Position numbers and translations under genes: made by a program
The notes under the pieces: model-generated
Told to the model about the DNA's origin: nothing
Databases searched by the model: none
The model's input: the letters and a program-made list of their open reading frames with translations, nothing else
Part shown: piece by piece, positions 41,844 through 52,279 of the stretch
Numbering within the stretch: the stretch's first letter is position 1
How the letters are laid out: the number at the start of each line of letters is the position of its first letter
From: Bacteroidetes bacterium GWF2_35_48
Lineage (GTDB): Bacteria > Bacteroidota > Bacteroidia > Bacteroidales > GWF2-35-48
Assembly (NCBI GenBank): GCA_001769125.1
Contig: MEOG01000069.1
Span: 1-64,000, forward strand
DNA: 64,000 nucleotides
Direction of reading: 5' to 3'

Positions 41844-44492
41844 ATGAAAAACAAAAAACAAATATTAATATTTTTGTTTCCTATAATCCTATTTTTATTG
41901 GGTTCTTTTGGATTTTGTTTTTCACAAGAAATTATTGAGCGCAAAAATGAAAATCCAGAAAAGGTAAATAATATACTGGAAATAAAACTTTTTGAAAATG
42001 TTAATGAAATTTTAAAAGAAAAAATAAATGCCATTAATCCTGAAACTACAAAGACTACAAATAAAAAATTAATAGAAAAAAACAAGAAATTCGGCAAAGA
42101 AAATATAACTCAAAAGCCTGTTTATATTACAGGTGGAAATTTAAAAAATAAAACAGTTGCTTTTTTTGATACTACTCCTGCACCAAAAGGGACAACTGCT
42201 GCACCGGCAAACGACGTGCTTTGGACAGGTGTTAGCAATGCTGTTACTTTACCTGTTAATGGTACCTGTGTTACCGGAATGACAAACATTGATGCTACCC
42301 CTGATTATTACGGAGGATGTGTTCCATTCGGGAATAGTTCAGTATGGTTTACCTTTACTCTTACCGGCTCAAATGATATGATAGATATTACATTTGTCGT
42401 ACCTGGGAGTATAGGAGCGCCTTCGTTAGGCAATGGTAATACGGTGAGTTTATTTCTTTTTACCGGTCCGCCGGCCAGTCCGCATGGTGTGCAGACTGTC
42501 TGTGATGTGGCGACTGCAACTTTTTCTTTTAATGATCTGACAGCTGGTACTACTTATTATTTGCTGGTTTCAACGGCTGAACTAGATGAGGGTAATTTTA
42601 ATATCTGTGCTACCCAAAGTATCATGCCTACCGGAAGCCAAACCGGGCCTGAACAGGATTGTCAGGGTGCGTTGCCCTTATGTTCAAGCCCGATTACTTT
42701 TACCGGATCTTACACTGGATACGGTGATATAGATGAAGTTGCCGGGACAACGTGCCTTGCCTATGGTGAAACTAACTCTGTATGGTATGTTTTTACCCCG
42801 CAAAGCACAGGGTCGTTTTATTTTACCATTGCTGTGGGTGCAACAAAAGATTATGATTTTGCCCTATACAACATTACAACTATAGGTTGTGAGGGTATTC
42901 CATCAGCTACACCGGTACGTTGCAACTTTTCATCAGCCAAAGGAAATACAGGTCTCACTACTACGCTTTCTACAGAATTGCCTGCTTTATCTCAGGATGC
43001 CGGTGGAACTAAAGAAATGAACGGAATCAGCGATATGGCAGCCGGAAATACCTATGCCCTAATTATTGACAACTGGACTGGCGATAACAGTGGGTTTACG
43101 TTAAGTTATGGTGGTACGGCTACCATTACTGACGTAACACCTCCGGCAATTTTAACAGCAGTACCTTCATGCACGGATAATACTATACTGATTACACTGA
43201 GTGAGGCAGTTAAGTGTATTACTGTCAGTCAGGCTGATTTTACATTGACTAATACTACTACCTCTACCGATTTTACGGGAGCTATTTCCAGTCTCGTGGG
43301 ATACAATTGCCCTGTTACCAATGGCGCTTTGACAAATCAAATTTTAATAACCCACAATGGGTCGCTTACTACCGGAAGTTATGAATTAAAATTAGTGGCT
43401 TCGCCACAACTCGAAGATAAATGCGGAAATATTATAACAGGGGGCAGTGTCGAAGTGTTTCCCTATCTAGGGGCTTTAACTCTTACAGCCAGCGATGCAA
43501 GTTTATGTCCGGGAGATTTAACCAATCTCGATGCAAATGGTGCCGACGGAACTCCTTCGGTTCTTATATACACTCTTAATCCAGGAGGATTAACTAATAC
43601 AACTAATGGTCAATTTAATAACTTGTCACCTGCCATAACTACGATTTATACGGTTTCGGCTACCTACGGAGTTTGTTCCAAAACTGCTAATACAACGATA
43701 ACCGTAGAGGGGAACGTGGTTACTGCACTTACCCCCACAGCAAAAACAGTTTGTGATTTTGCGACTCATGTTTTTATTACCGCTGTAACAACCATAAACG
43801 GAGAACCATGCCCAACCTGTACTTATTCCTGGACAACATCTGATGGAAGCATTGTATCTGGTGCTAATACGGCTATTGTTGAAGTTAATGCGGCTGGAAC
43901 CTATACCGTTACTTCAGCAACAGGAGCAGGTTGTCCCAGTAGCACAAGTCCTTCAAGTGTTGTTTCTCTGGCTTCAAGCGGTGGCGGAGGTGGCACTTGT
44001 GATGTTATTTATGTTTCGCCGGTCGGTGGTGGTGATGGTTTAACCAAATCAACCCCGACAGATTTAGCCACTGCCATAGAAAATGGCAGGTGTACCTATT
44101 CTGTAATTAAAATGCAAAAAGGGGTTTATACGCTTGCACAATATCAGGTAATACATTCTTATACCACTATTGAGGGAGGTTATGATACTGATTTTTTGAT
44201 AAAATCCAGCGACATGAGCGGAAGTACTAATTCTACTACTATCCGCAGAACAACAGCAGGAGACTCTGATGATGCTGCAAAATGTTCTGCTTTTGTTGTG
44301 GATGTTGGGGCAGATGCTTTCAGAATTCAGGATATCAGAATTGAATTGCCTGGCTGCACATCAAGCCCTTATAGTCATGGGGCGGGTACAAACAAAACAA
44401 ATTATGGGATTAGGCTGGGATCTGGTTGTACAAATTATAATATTGTCAGGTGTTATATTGATGCAGGAGTGGGATCGGCACCGGCACCGTAA
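41844..44492 (+). CDS. secreted multidomain adhesin-like protein, probably 3'-truncated
   Basis: 882 residues. Signal peptide (about 1-28), then a charged Lys/Glu/Asn-rich stretch (30-110). Two PPC-like beta domains follow: about 122-265 (SSVWFTFTLTG) and about 268-428 (TNSVWYVFTPQSTGSFYFTI, YALIIDNWTGDNSGFTLSY). Then Ig-like domains (433-535, 540-625) and one with paired cysteines (PCPTCTYSWTTSDG). From about 725 begins a right-handed beta-helix (DVIYVSPVGGGDG, KMQKGVYTLAQYQVI) that stops abruptly at RCYIDAGVGSAPAP. No T9SS sorting domain is present, although this architecture normally continues for hundreds of residues and ends in one. The gene looks cut at its 3' end, near a Gly-rich segment. 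Confidence 0.75.
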   Translation: MKNKKQILIFLFPIILFLLGSFGFCFSQEIIERKNENPEKVNNILEIKLFENVNEILKEKINAINPETTKTTNKKLIEKNKKFGKENITQKPVYITGGNLKNKTVAFFDTTPAPKGTTAAPANDVLWTGVSNAVTLPVNGTCVTGMTNIDATPDYYGGCVPFGNSSVWFTFTLTGSNDMIDITFVVPGSIGAPSLGNGNTVSLFLFTGPPASPHGVQTVCDVATATFSFNDLTAGTTYYLLVSTAELDEGNFNICATQSIMPTGSQTGPEQDCQGALPLCSSPITFTGSYTGYGDIDEVAGTTCLAYGETNSVWYVFTPQSTGSFYFTIAVGATKDYDFALYNITTIGCEGIPSATPVRCNFSSAKGNTGLTTTLSTELPALSQDAGGTKEMNGISDMAAGNTYALIIDNWTGDNSGFTLSYGGTATITDVTPPAILTAVPSCTDNTILITLSEAVKCITVSQADFTLTNTTTSTDFTGAISSLVGYNCPVTNGALTNQILITHNGSLTTGSYELKLVASPQLEDKCGNIITGGSVEVFPYLGALTLTASDASLCPGDLTNLDANGADGTPSVLIYTLNPGGLTNTTNGQFNNLSPAITTIYTVSATYGVCSKTANTTITVEGNVVTALTPTAKTVCDFATHVFITAVTTINGEPCPTCTYSWTTSDGSIVSGANTAIVEVNAAGTYTVTSATGAGCPSSTSPSSVVSLASSGGGGGTCDVIYVSPVGGGDGLTKSTPTDLATAIENGRCTYSVIKMQKGVYTLAQYQVIHSYTTIEGGYDTDFLIKSSDMSGSTNSTTIRRTTAGDSDDAAKCSAFVVDVGADAFRIQDIRIELPGCTSSPYSHGAGTNKTNYGIRLGSGCTNYNIVRCYIDAGVGSAPAP

Positions 44493-44689
44493 ACGTAAGA
44501 GTTAATAAAACTATGTGTTGAGAGAAGTCGAAGTATTGAAAGTATAAGAGTTAATAAAGTAGAAAGCTTGTAAAGAAAAATAGGAATAGTGGTAACGGAT
44601 ATTGAAATTCGTGTCTAAAATAATAATATGCGTAACATCACTTATTTAACTATTTATAATTCAGAATATTTGTAAAAGTAATAGTAATC

Positions 44690-45070
44690 ATGGGCATTAC
44701 AAAAGTAACAGTTGGTATTAGAAATCTTAACAAGTCAAAAAAAGGGTTTGAAGATATTTTTTTAGTTGATACCGGTTCTATTGACTGTATGGCTCCTGCC
44801 AGTAAACTTAAAAAAGCCGGAATCTTGCCTGAAGGGAAACATGTTTACCAACTTGCAAATGGTCAGGATGTTGAGTATGAATATGGTTTTGATAGAGTTA
44901 GTTTTATTGGTCATGAAACAGTGGCTCAAATAATTTTTGGCCCTGCAGGAGTTGAGCCAATTTTGGGTGTTGTGGCACTTGAAAATGCTAACATTATGGT
45001 AGATCCTGTTAGCAGAACTTTAAAAAGTGTACCAACAAAGCATTTAAAAAAGTTGATTTTTAAAAAATAG
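44690..45070 (+). CDS. retropepsin-like clan AA aspartic protease
   Basis: 126 residues, cytoplasmic by lack of a signal peptide. One half-pepsin domain: catalytic Asp27 in FLVDTGSIDCMAP, the flap region YQLANGQDVEYEYGFDRVSF and the hydrophobic-Gly motif PILGVVALENANIMVD. Like retropepsins it would act as a homodimer. Its stop codon is 2 bases before the start of the 2265-residue T9SS adhesin, so the two are co-transcribed and probably translationally coupled. Substrate unknown; the adhesin is a candidate only by position. The 197 bases upstream hold two copies of taagagttaataaa and no strong promoter. Confidence 0.8.
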   Translation: MGITKVTVGIRNLNKSKKGFEDIFLVDTGSIDCMAPASKLKKAGILPEGKHVYQLANGQDVEYEYGFDRVSFIGHETVAQIIFGPAGVEPILGVVALENANIMVDPVSRTLKSVPTKHLKKLIFKK

Positions 45071-45072
45071 AA

Positions 45073-48000
45073 ATGATTAAAAATCTCAAACATATTATTA
45101 AAAAAATAATTTTACTTATTGCAGGTGTTGCATTTGTGAGTTTGCTACTGATACCGGAAAAGGGATTTGGGCAAACGGCTACTTTTAATGCAACAGATAC
45201 ATGGTTATGCCCACAAGGGGTTACTTCGGTAACAGTAGAATGTTGGGGCGGCGGCGGTGCTGGAGGAGGAAACACAACTGCGGCTGATGGTGGCGGTGGT
45301 GGTGGTGGCGGTGCTTACAGTAAAAAAATAAATATTGCAGTAACTCCCGGATTAACTTATACTGTAACAGTTGGAACTGGTGGAACAGGAACAACTGGAA
45401 TTGGTGGAACAGGAAACGATTCTTGGTTTTTAGATGCCACAACTGTTCTTGCCAAAGGTGGTACAGGTGGTAATCCGCCAATTGCTGGTGCAGGAGGACT
45501 TCCTGGCGTAGGAGGTGTTGCTGGTTCATGTATTGGCGATGTTGGTACTATTTGGGCAGGAGGTGCTGGTGGTACTGGGAAGGATAATAATAATGGTATT
45601 GGGGGTAGTGGTGGAACTTCTGCTGGAACAGCTTCAGTTGGTAATCCAGGTGTTGATGCTTCAACATTAGATGTAAATGCACCCTTAGGCGGTGGAAATA
45701 GTGGTGGAGGAGGTTCTGGTAGTAATGGTGTAGCGGGCTTTGCTCCGGGTGGAGCTGGTGGTGGCTCAGGAAGTGATGGTACTTGGTCGGGTGGTGCAGG
45801 AGCTAACGGAAGAGTAATTATTCATTATCCTACTATTAGTATAGGAGCAAATGCACAGGCTCTTGCAAATGTTTGTCCTAATGTTATTGATGCTAAAATT
45901 CATAGTTTTACGGTAACAGGGGTTAATGGTGGTGGTACATTAACAGGATTATCTTTTGTTACCACAGGAGATTATTTAGCTTCAGAAATTGTAAATTTTA
46001 AATTATATTATACAGCTACAAGTACATTCTCTACATCTAATTTGTTAGCAACAATTGCCGCTCCGGCTGCTGCGGGAACACAAACTTTTCCTGCTTTTTC
46101 TCAGGCTGTGGGAACAGCAACAAATTATTTTTGGATAACTATGGATGTAGGCTCTGCTACGGTTGCTGGGCATATTTTGGCTGTTAATGGTACGTTAGTA
46201 GCTAATGTCACTGCAAATTTAGTACCCACGGGTTCAACAAGTACAGCAAGTGGAAACCAAACCATGTTAGCTCCTGTAGCTATTGCAGATGCAGATGTTA
46301 TTAATGGAAATGGGTATGTTTGTACAAACTTAAGCGGAGTTGCATTTTCTTGTCCTGTTATAACCGGAGCAAGCAGTTATGTTTGGACAATGTCTACAGA
46401 TGCTACAATTGCAACAGGGGATGGAACAAATTCTATTACAGTTGATTTTGGTGCTGCGGCAACTCAGGGTTTTATTTATGTTGCGGGTTCTAATGGAACA
46501 TGTACAGGAAAATCATCGTCTGTAGCCATTTATTTAATGGATGCACCTGTAATAACAACACAACCAACGGCAACATATTATGGGTGCAATTCCACATCTC
46601 TTACATTTTCTGTAGTTGCAACAGGTGCTGGGTTAACTTATGAATGGCAAAGAAATACTGTGGCTGTTAGCGGCGGTGTATATAGTGGTGAAACAACTGA
46701 AAATCTTATAATAAGTGATCCTGCTGGTTTATCTGGTAGCGTATATCGTTGTGTGATAGATGGTCCTTGCGGCTCAATAATTTCTGATAATGCTACTTTA
46801 ACAGTATTGGCAAGTGGTATGTCTGGATCTTATACTGTTGGAGCCGCCGGGAATTACGCCAGATTAGAACTTGCATTTACCGACATAAATAATAGAGGAT
46901 TAACGGGTAATGTACAATTAGAAATTATTTCTGATATAACCGAAACAGCTACTGCGAGCTTAAATCAATGGACTAATTGTGGTAATACGGGTTATACAGT
47001 TACAATTTATCCTACTGGTTCAGCTCGTACAATATCTGGCGCAATAACAACTTCTTTAATAACACTAAATGGTGCAGACAATGTTACTATTGATGGGAGT
47101 CTTGGGGGAGGTGGAACAGATACAAGTTTAACAATTAGTAATACTGATTTAACTTTCGCTGGTTCTACAATAAAATTTATTAATGATGCATGTTATAATA
47201 CAATTAAGTATTGTCGGATAAAAGGTACTGAAAATTCAACTACTAATGGCGTAGTTTTCTTTAGTACTGCCACCGCTACCGGAAATAACAATAACACAAT
47301 TACATCTTGTCAAATTAGAGATGGTGCAACTAATCCCGTGGTGTGTATTTATGCATTAGGAACTGTTGGGATGGAAAATAGCAATAATACGATTTCAAAT
47401 TGTTGGATTTATAATTTTTGGAAAACCTCAAGTGTTTCATATGGTATGAAAATATATGGTGGTAACACGAAGTGGACTATTTCAGGGAATAGTATATTTC
47501 AGAAAGCAGCTCGCCAAAATTGTGATTTTTATGGAATTGTTGTTAATAATGCAAACGGTCAGGAGTTTGTTGTAGAGAACAATAAAATTGGAGGACAGGA
47601 TCCAGATTGTGGTGGTGCTGCTCTTACGTATTCATATACAGTATATAACCCATATTTTTATGGAATATTTTTAACAACCAGTACGTCAGGGATTTCTTAT
47701 ATTCAAAATAATACTATAAAAAATTTAAATATTACAACAGTAGCAATAGCAGCTCCAGATGTGTGTATTGTACCTATAGCTGCTTCTACGGGAAGAATTG
47801 ATGTTACTGGAAACACTATTGGGGATAATGGTGCAGGCACTTCAATTATAATAACAATGAATGCTAATGGTGGTAATTATCCAATTAATATAGGTATTTA
47901 CAAAACTGGAGATGGTAATATTTTAAATAATTCAGTAGGTTCAATAACCTTTAATGGAACTATTACGGTAACTAATGTTTTTTATGGTTATTTTATTTCG

Positions 48001-51000
48001 GGTACTGTTACAACTGATGTATTAGTTTCAGGCAACACAATTGGTAGTACTAGTCAAGTGAATAGTATTCAGACTTTAGCACATGCAACAAATTCCCCAG
48101 TTAAGTTTATAGGGTTTATTTTTGGCACTGCGGGTAATTATATCACAACTGTTTCAAATAATACTGTTGCAAATATTACTATGAGTGGTACAGGAGTTCT
48201 TCCAATGTTTAGGGGTATTAATAATCAGGCAACAGGAGGCACTCAAAATCTTATCAATAATACAGTGTTTAATATTTCAAATGCTAGCAGTAATACCTCA
48301 GAATCTATTACTGGAATTATTAATTTTAATGGCAATACTACAATATCACAGAACACTATTCATTCATTATCTGCAATTGGTGCAGCACAAGTTGTTGCGG
48401 AAGGTATTTATAATCAGGGTACAGCAAGTGCTAATGTAATAAGTAGTAACTTTATTCATAGCTTTACTACAACTCAAGCTGGAGCATATCAGAGAGGTAT
48501 TAATTTGTCTGCAGGGCCATCTACTGTATCTAATAATATGATTAGACTTGGTATTAATGCTTCAGGAGGATCAATAAATGCTGCAACGTTTATTTATGGA
48601 TTATATAAGGCTACAACAGCTAATACCAATTTTTATTTTAATAGCGTATATATTGGGGGCAATAATACAGGGGTAGCAGCAGCAACTTATGCGTTTAGAA
48701 GATTGGCAGCAGGAACAGATATTTCAAAAAATAATATATATTATAATGCTCGTACCGGTTTAGGTAACCATTTTGCAATTGTGATAGAGGCAACAACAAC
48801 TTTTACCAGTGATTATAATGACTTGTTTAGTGCTGCTGCTGGTACGCTTGGTTCTGTTAACGGAGGAGGAGCTGCTTTAACTTTTGCTAATTGGAAAATT
48901 GCAATTCTTGCTCCCAAAGATGCTGCTTCTATAAGCTTAGATCCATCATTTATTACCCCATTGGGTACTTCAGCAACAGTTAATTTACATATTAATGATG
49001 CTAGTCCTTGTAAAGGTGTTGGTTGGTTTGGATCAAATATTTTAATAGATTATGATTTTCAGACTAGGCAGACAGGAGTTAGCCCAAACGGACCAAGTAT
49101 TGGGGCAGATGAACTTTTCACTATTGCTTTAGGTAATGATGCTTATGGAATATATTCTCCTGAAGAGTTAGACGGTACAGTGTCAAATTGTGAAATATAT
49201 GCTACGGGCGGTACACCTGGTGGCTTAGGTATTAAAGTTGCAAAACCAACAGATGCATTTTATACAAATGTTGGAATTAGTGGTTATCAAATTATTACAA
49301 CTGAAAATAAATCGTGCACGAATAATAATATTAATTTAACTACTACTGATGGTACTCCTGACTGGCTTCTTGGTAATGGCTCTAATCCTGCTTCCGGGGC
49401 AATAAGTCCAATAACAACTCAATTTTCTTCAACTGGAAGGAAAGATATTCTTGAAAGTGTAAAAGTGTTTAAGGATTTTGTAAATATAACTATGGTTGCT
49501 CCTTCAGCTGGATCAATTTTAGGCGCGCCTGTTGGTGCCGGTTGCCCAACTACTTATTCTTACTCAAGTTCAGTTGCAGGTAGTGCAGGATTTACATATT
49601 ATTGGACAGCTGTAACTCCCGGTGGTTGCCAAGCATTAATCGCAGACAATGATGCATCAACAACAGATATAACTTTTGTAAATACAACCGGAGTAAATCA
49701 GGTGTTTACTTTAAAATTAGATATAACAACGGAGTGTTGTGGTCCATTACCACAGGTTATCAGATATATAACTATTTGGCCGGGTCCTTTGGCACCCGTA
49801 ATAGACGGAGGGCCCTTTTCGGTTTGTACAGGCGGAGAACAGTCGTTTTCGGTAGATATTCCGGATCCTGATCCCGGATATGCTTACGGCTGGTATAGTT
49901 TGTCTGCCGGGGGTACTTTCTATGGTGCGGGATCTTCGTACACGGTTACCACTGCATTGTCAGGTGCTAATTCATACTGGGCGCAGGCTACCAATAGTTT
50001 TGGCTGCAATAGTGCCCGCACTGCCGCTGTAGTAACGGGCATTGACGAACCTGCACCAACAGTGGTCAACAGCTCTACCTGCGGAGCCGCCGATGTTACA
50101 TTAACGGTAACTGCTCCGGGGGCAGGATACACGTATGTATGGTATAGTGGCAGTTGTGGCGGTACTGAGTTGCAGTCCAGTACTGCTATTTCTTACACCT
50201 CGAATATTACAGCCGATGTTACCTATTATGTGAGAGCTATTCCTCCGGGTTGTGGTCCGGGACTTTGTGCTTCTCCTTTTATTAATTATACTGAACCGCC
50301 AAATCCTGTTTCCTGGCTGGGTAATAACACGGATTGGTTTAATACTGCAAACTGGACTTCTGGTTGCGTGCCTAGTTGTGGGGTAAACATTGAAATTCCT
50401 AATCTTGGCAACGATCCGGATATTGGATATAATGCAGCAGCACATGCTTCCTGTCAGGACATTCTATTGGAGAGCGGGGCAATACTTTCGTTTTCTGATT
50501 CTAGAGCAGAATTAGGCGTTTGCGGAAATTTTACTCATACAGGTATACTAACTACCAACAATTTAGGAAAAGTTACTTTTGAAGGTAGCGCTCCACAGGC
50601 ATATACCCGAATCGGTACAGGTGATTTTAATAATGTTGGGGTTGCTAATTCAAACGGACTAACGCTTAATAATAATTTATCAATTGGCACAGTAGGGACT
50701 TTATCGTTGAATACAGGCACTATTACCACCGGGGGTAATTACCTTATTGTAAAGAATATGGCAACAGATGCAATAAATGCGTATTCTGCCACATCCTACA
50801 TCAATGGAAATTTGAGCAGGTATGTGGCTACCGGTTCATACGATTTTCCGGTAGGGAATGCTAATGCCTACGAATTAGCCAATATTGATTTGATTAATAA
50901 TACTAGCATTGGTAATCTTACTGTTAATTTTGGAAATCCTGAAAATGCAACTGGGACTGGTCTACCATTACCCGAAACTTTTGGAGATTATGATGCCGTG

Positions 51001-51870
51001 TTGAATTGTGGAGGAGTTGATGCTACAACCGGAAATGCAAATGGTGGAGTATGGACAATAACTCCAGATGCAGGTTCATCTACCAATTGTGATATTACTT
51101 TGTATGGTAGAAATTTTGATAACGCAGGTACTGTTGGTCATACTGTTTTAAAAAGAACCACAGCCGGACCGGGAGCATGGGAATTAAATGGAACTGCTGC
51201 CACAGCTGTTTTGGCTTCAAATGTTGTCAGTACTAGCCGTACAGGGATGACTGGCTTTTCGCAGTTTGCAATTGGTCGTAGAAACAATGGGGCAACACTT
51301 CCAATTTACTTGTCTCAATTCTCCGTTTCATGCAGCGATAATTTCGCCCATCTCATCTGGTCTACAGCCTCTGAAATTAATAACGACTATTTTATTTTAG
51401 AACGTAGCTTTGATTCAGAAAACTGGGAACTTGTTGCTGAAATAAAAGGGGTAGGTAATTCAAGCAGTATTGAAAATTATGAATATATTGACAAACAAAC
51501 TACGTTCTTACAAATTTATTATAGGCTTTCACAAGTTGATTACAATGGAAAAAAGACTGTGTTTAATATCGTTACGACAAACTGTTTAAATAATAGTAAC
51601 CATCAGGCAGGTCGGCTCATATTATTCCCCAACCCAGCGTGCGATTATCTGAGCCTTGTATTTTCAGATGTTGCTGAAAAAACCGGAAAAATTGAAATTC
51701 TTGACGAACTCGGCAAAAAAGTTTTTGAAAAAGTAATAGCAACTGACAACGACTGGAGTAAAATACAAATAGACATCAGTGGTCTTGCGCAAGGTCAGTA
51801 CTACCTTAAAACCCTTTTTGAAAGAGAAAGTCTTCCTGTGCAAAAATTTGTTGTGAACAGGGGTTGGTAA
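45073..51870 (+). CDS. giant T9SS-exported modular adhesin
   Basis: 2265 residues. Signal peptide (about 1-34, ending KGFGQ), then a glycine-rich domain (35-255; FNATDTWLCPQGVTSVTVEC followed by long G-G-G runs), a beta domain seen in surface sialidase-like proteins (255-395), an Ig-like domain (about 490-580, LTYEWQRNTVAVSGG), a right-handed parallel beta-helix (585-1345, many N-N-T-I/N-G-N motifs), cysteine-containing Ig/PKD-like modules (1475-1740), a surface-layer-like region beginning WLGNNTDWFNTANWTSG (1747), and a T9SS type A sorting domain (2180-2265: LILFPNPACDYLSL, GQYYLKTLF). Expected to be displayed on the surface and to bind cells or polymers. Base composition changes near 49.5 kb, hinting at a mosaic. 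Coupled to the retropepsin gene. Confidence 0.85.
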   Translation: MIKNLKHIIKKIILLIAGVAFVSLLLIPEKGFGQTATFNATDTWLCPQGVTSVTVECWGGGGAGGGNTTAADGGGGGGGGAYSKKINIAVTPGLTYTVTVGTGGTGTTGIGGTGNDSWFLDATTVLAKGGTGGNPPIAGAGGLPGVGGVAGSCIGDVGTIWAGGAGGTGKDNNNGIGGSGGTSAGTASVGNPGVDASTLDVNAPLGGGNSGGGGSGSNGVAGFAPGGAGGGSGSDGTWSGGAGANGRVIIHYPTISIGANAQALANVCPNVIDAKIHSFTVTGVNGGGTLTGLSFVTTGDYLASEIVNFKLYYTATSTFSTSNLLATIAAPAAAGTQTFPAFSQAVGTATNYFWITMDVGSATVAGHILAVNGTLVANVTANLVPTGSTSTASGNQTMLAPVAIADADVINGNGYVCTNLSGVAFSCPVITGASSYVWTMSTDATIATGDGTNSITVDFGAAATQGFIYVAGSNGTCTGKSSSVAIYLMDAPVITTQPTATYYGCNSTSLTFSVVATGAGLTYEWQRNTVAVSGGVYSGETTENLIISDPAGLSGSVYRCVIDGPCGSIISDNATLTVLASGMSGSYTVGAAGNYARLELAFTDINNRGLTGNVQLEIISDITETATASLNQWTNCGNTGYTVTIYPTGSARTISGAITTSLITLNGADNVTIDGSLGGGGTDTSLTISNTDLTFAGSTIKFINDACYNTIKYCRIKGTENSTTNGVVFFSTATATGNNNNTITSCQIRDGATNPVVCIYALGTVGMENSNNTISNCWIYNFWKTSSVSYGMKIYGGNTKWTISGNSIFQKAARQNCDFYGIVVNNANGQEFVVENNKIGGQDPDCGGAALTYSYTVYNPYFYGIFLTTSTSGISYIQNNTIKNLNITTVAIAAPDVCIVPIAASTGRIDVTGNTIGDNGAGTSIIITMNANGGNYPINIGIYKTGDGNILNNSVGSITFNGTITVTNVFYGYFISGTVTTDVLVSGNTIGSTSQVNSIQTLAHATNSPVKFIGFIFGTAGNYITTVSNNTVANITMSGTGVLPMFRGINNQATGGTQNLINNTVFNISNASSNTSESITGIINFNGNTTISQNTIHSLSAIGAAQVVAEGIYNQGTASANVISSNFIHSFTTTQAGAYQRGINLSAGPSTVSNNMIRLGINASGGSINAATFIYGLYKATTANTNFYFNSVYIGGNNTGVAAATYAFRRLAAGTDISKNNIYYNARTGLGNHFAIVIEATTTFTSDYNDLFSAAAGTLGSVNGGGAALTFANWKIAILAPKDAASISLDPSFITPLGTSATVNLHINDASPCKGVGWFGSNILIDYDFQTRQTGVSPNGPSIGADELFTIALGNDAYGIYSPEELDGTVSNCEIYATGGTPGGLGIKVAKPTDAFYTNVGISGYQIITTENKSCTNNNINLTTTDGTPDWLLGNGSNPASGAISPITTQFSSTGRKDILESVKVFKDFVNITMVAPSAGSILGAPVGAGCPTTYSYSSSVAGSAGFTYYWTAVTPGGCQALIADNDASTTDITFVNTTGVNQVFTLKLDITTECCGPLPQVIRYITIWPGPLAPVIDGGPFSVCTGGEQSFSVDIPDPDPGYAYGWYSLSAGGTFYGAGSSYTVTTALSGANSYWAQATNSFGCNSARTAAVVTGIDEPAPTVVNSSTCGAADVTLTVTAPGAGYTYVWYSGSCGGTELQSSTAISYTSNITADVTYYVRAIPPGCGPGLCASPFINYTEPPNPVSWLGNNTDWFNTANWTSGCVPSCGVNIEIPNLGNDPDIGYNAAAHASCQDILLESGAILSFSDSRAELGVCGNFTHTGILTTNNLGKVTFEGSAPQAYTRIGTGDFNNVGVANSNGLTLNNNLSIGTVGTLSLNTGTITTGGNYLIVKNMATDAINAYSATSYINGNLSRYVATGSYDFPVGNANAYELANIDLINNTSIGNLTVNFGNPENATGTGLPLPETFGDYDAVLNCGGVDATTGNANGGVWTITPDAGSSTNCDITLYGRNFDNAGTVGHTVLKRTTAGPGAWELNGTAATAVLASNVVSTSRTGMTGFSQFAIGRRNNGATLPIYLSQFSVSCSDNFAHLIWSTASEINNDYFILERSFDSENWELVAEIKGVGNSSSIENYEYIDKQTTFLQIYYRLSQVDYNGKKTVFNIVTTNCLNNSNHQAGRLILFPNPACDYLSLVFSDVAEKTGKIEILDELGKKVFEKVIATDNDWSKIQIDISGLAQGQYYLKTLFERESLPVQKFVVNRGW

Positions 51871-51888
51871 TCTCCATGTTGCCCCATG

Positions 51889-52240
51889 CCCTTAGTTCGC
51901 GCTCGTATCCGCAATAGCCTTGTGTGCAGGAGGACGAGTGTACCCAATAACCAGCTTACGGTCTTCTTGTCTGCCACAATACGCCTGTTTTTTCCTTGCT
52001 CAAACCTCCGAAGTCTCATCTTTGCAAGCCACTGAAGACTTCGCAGGTTATTCCAACGCTACCGCCCTTAGTTCGCGCGCGTCTCCGCAATAGCCTTGTG
52101 TGCAGGAGGACGAGTGCGCCCGATAACCAGCTCACAGCCTTCTTGTCTGCCACAATACGCCTGTTCTTCCCTTGCTCAAACCTCCGAAGTCTCATCCCCG
52201 CAAGCCATTGAAGACTTCGCAGGTTATTCCAACGCTACCG
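51889..52240 (+). repeat. 176-bp tandem duplication of a REP-like GC-rich block
   Basis: Copy 1 at 51889-52064 and copy 2 at 52065-52240 are head to tail and differ at only a few bases. Each begins CCCTTAGTTCGCGC, contains ggacgagtg and ends gcaggttattccaacgctac. The ends TTCGCGC and GACGAGTG relate it to the REP family at 10 kb and 41.4 kb. It lies 18 bases after the giant adhesin stop. Frames read through it are spurious. Confidence 0.85.
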
Positions 52241-52279
52241 CTTGCCCATATTCATTGTCGCAAAGGAAACCCGCTTACA

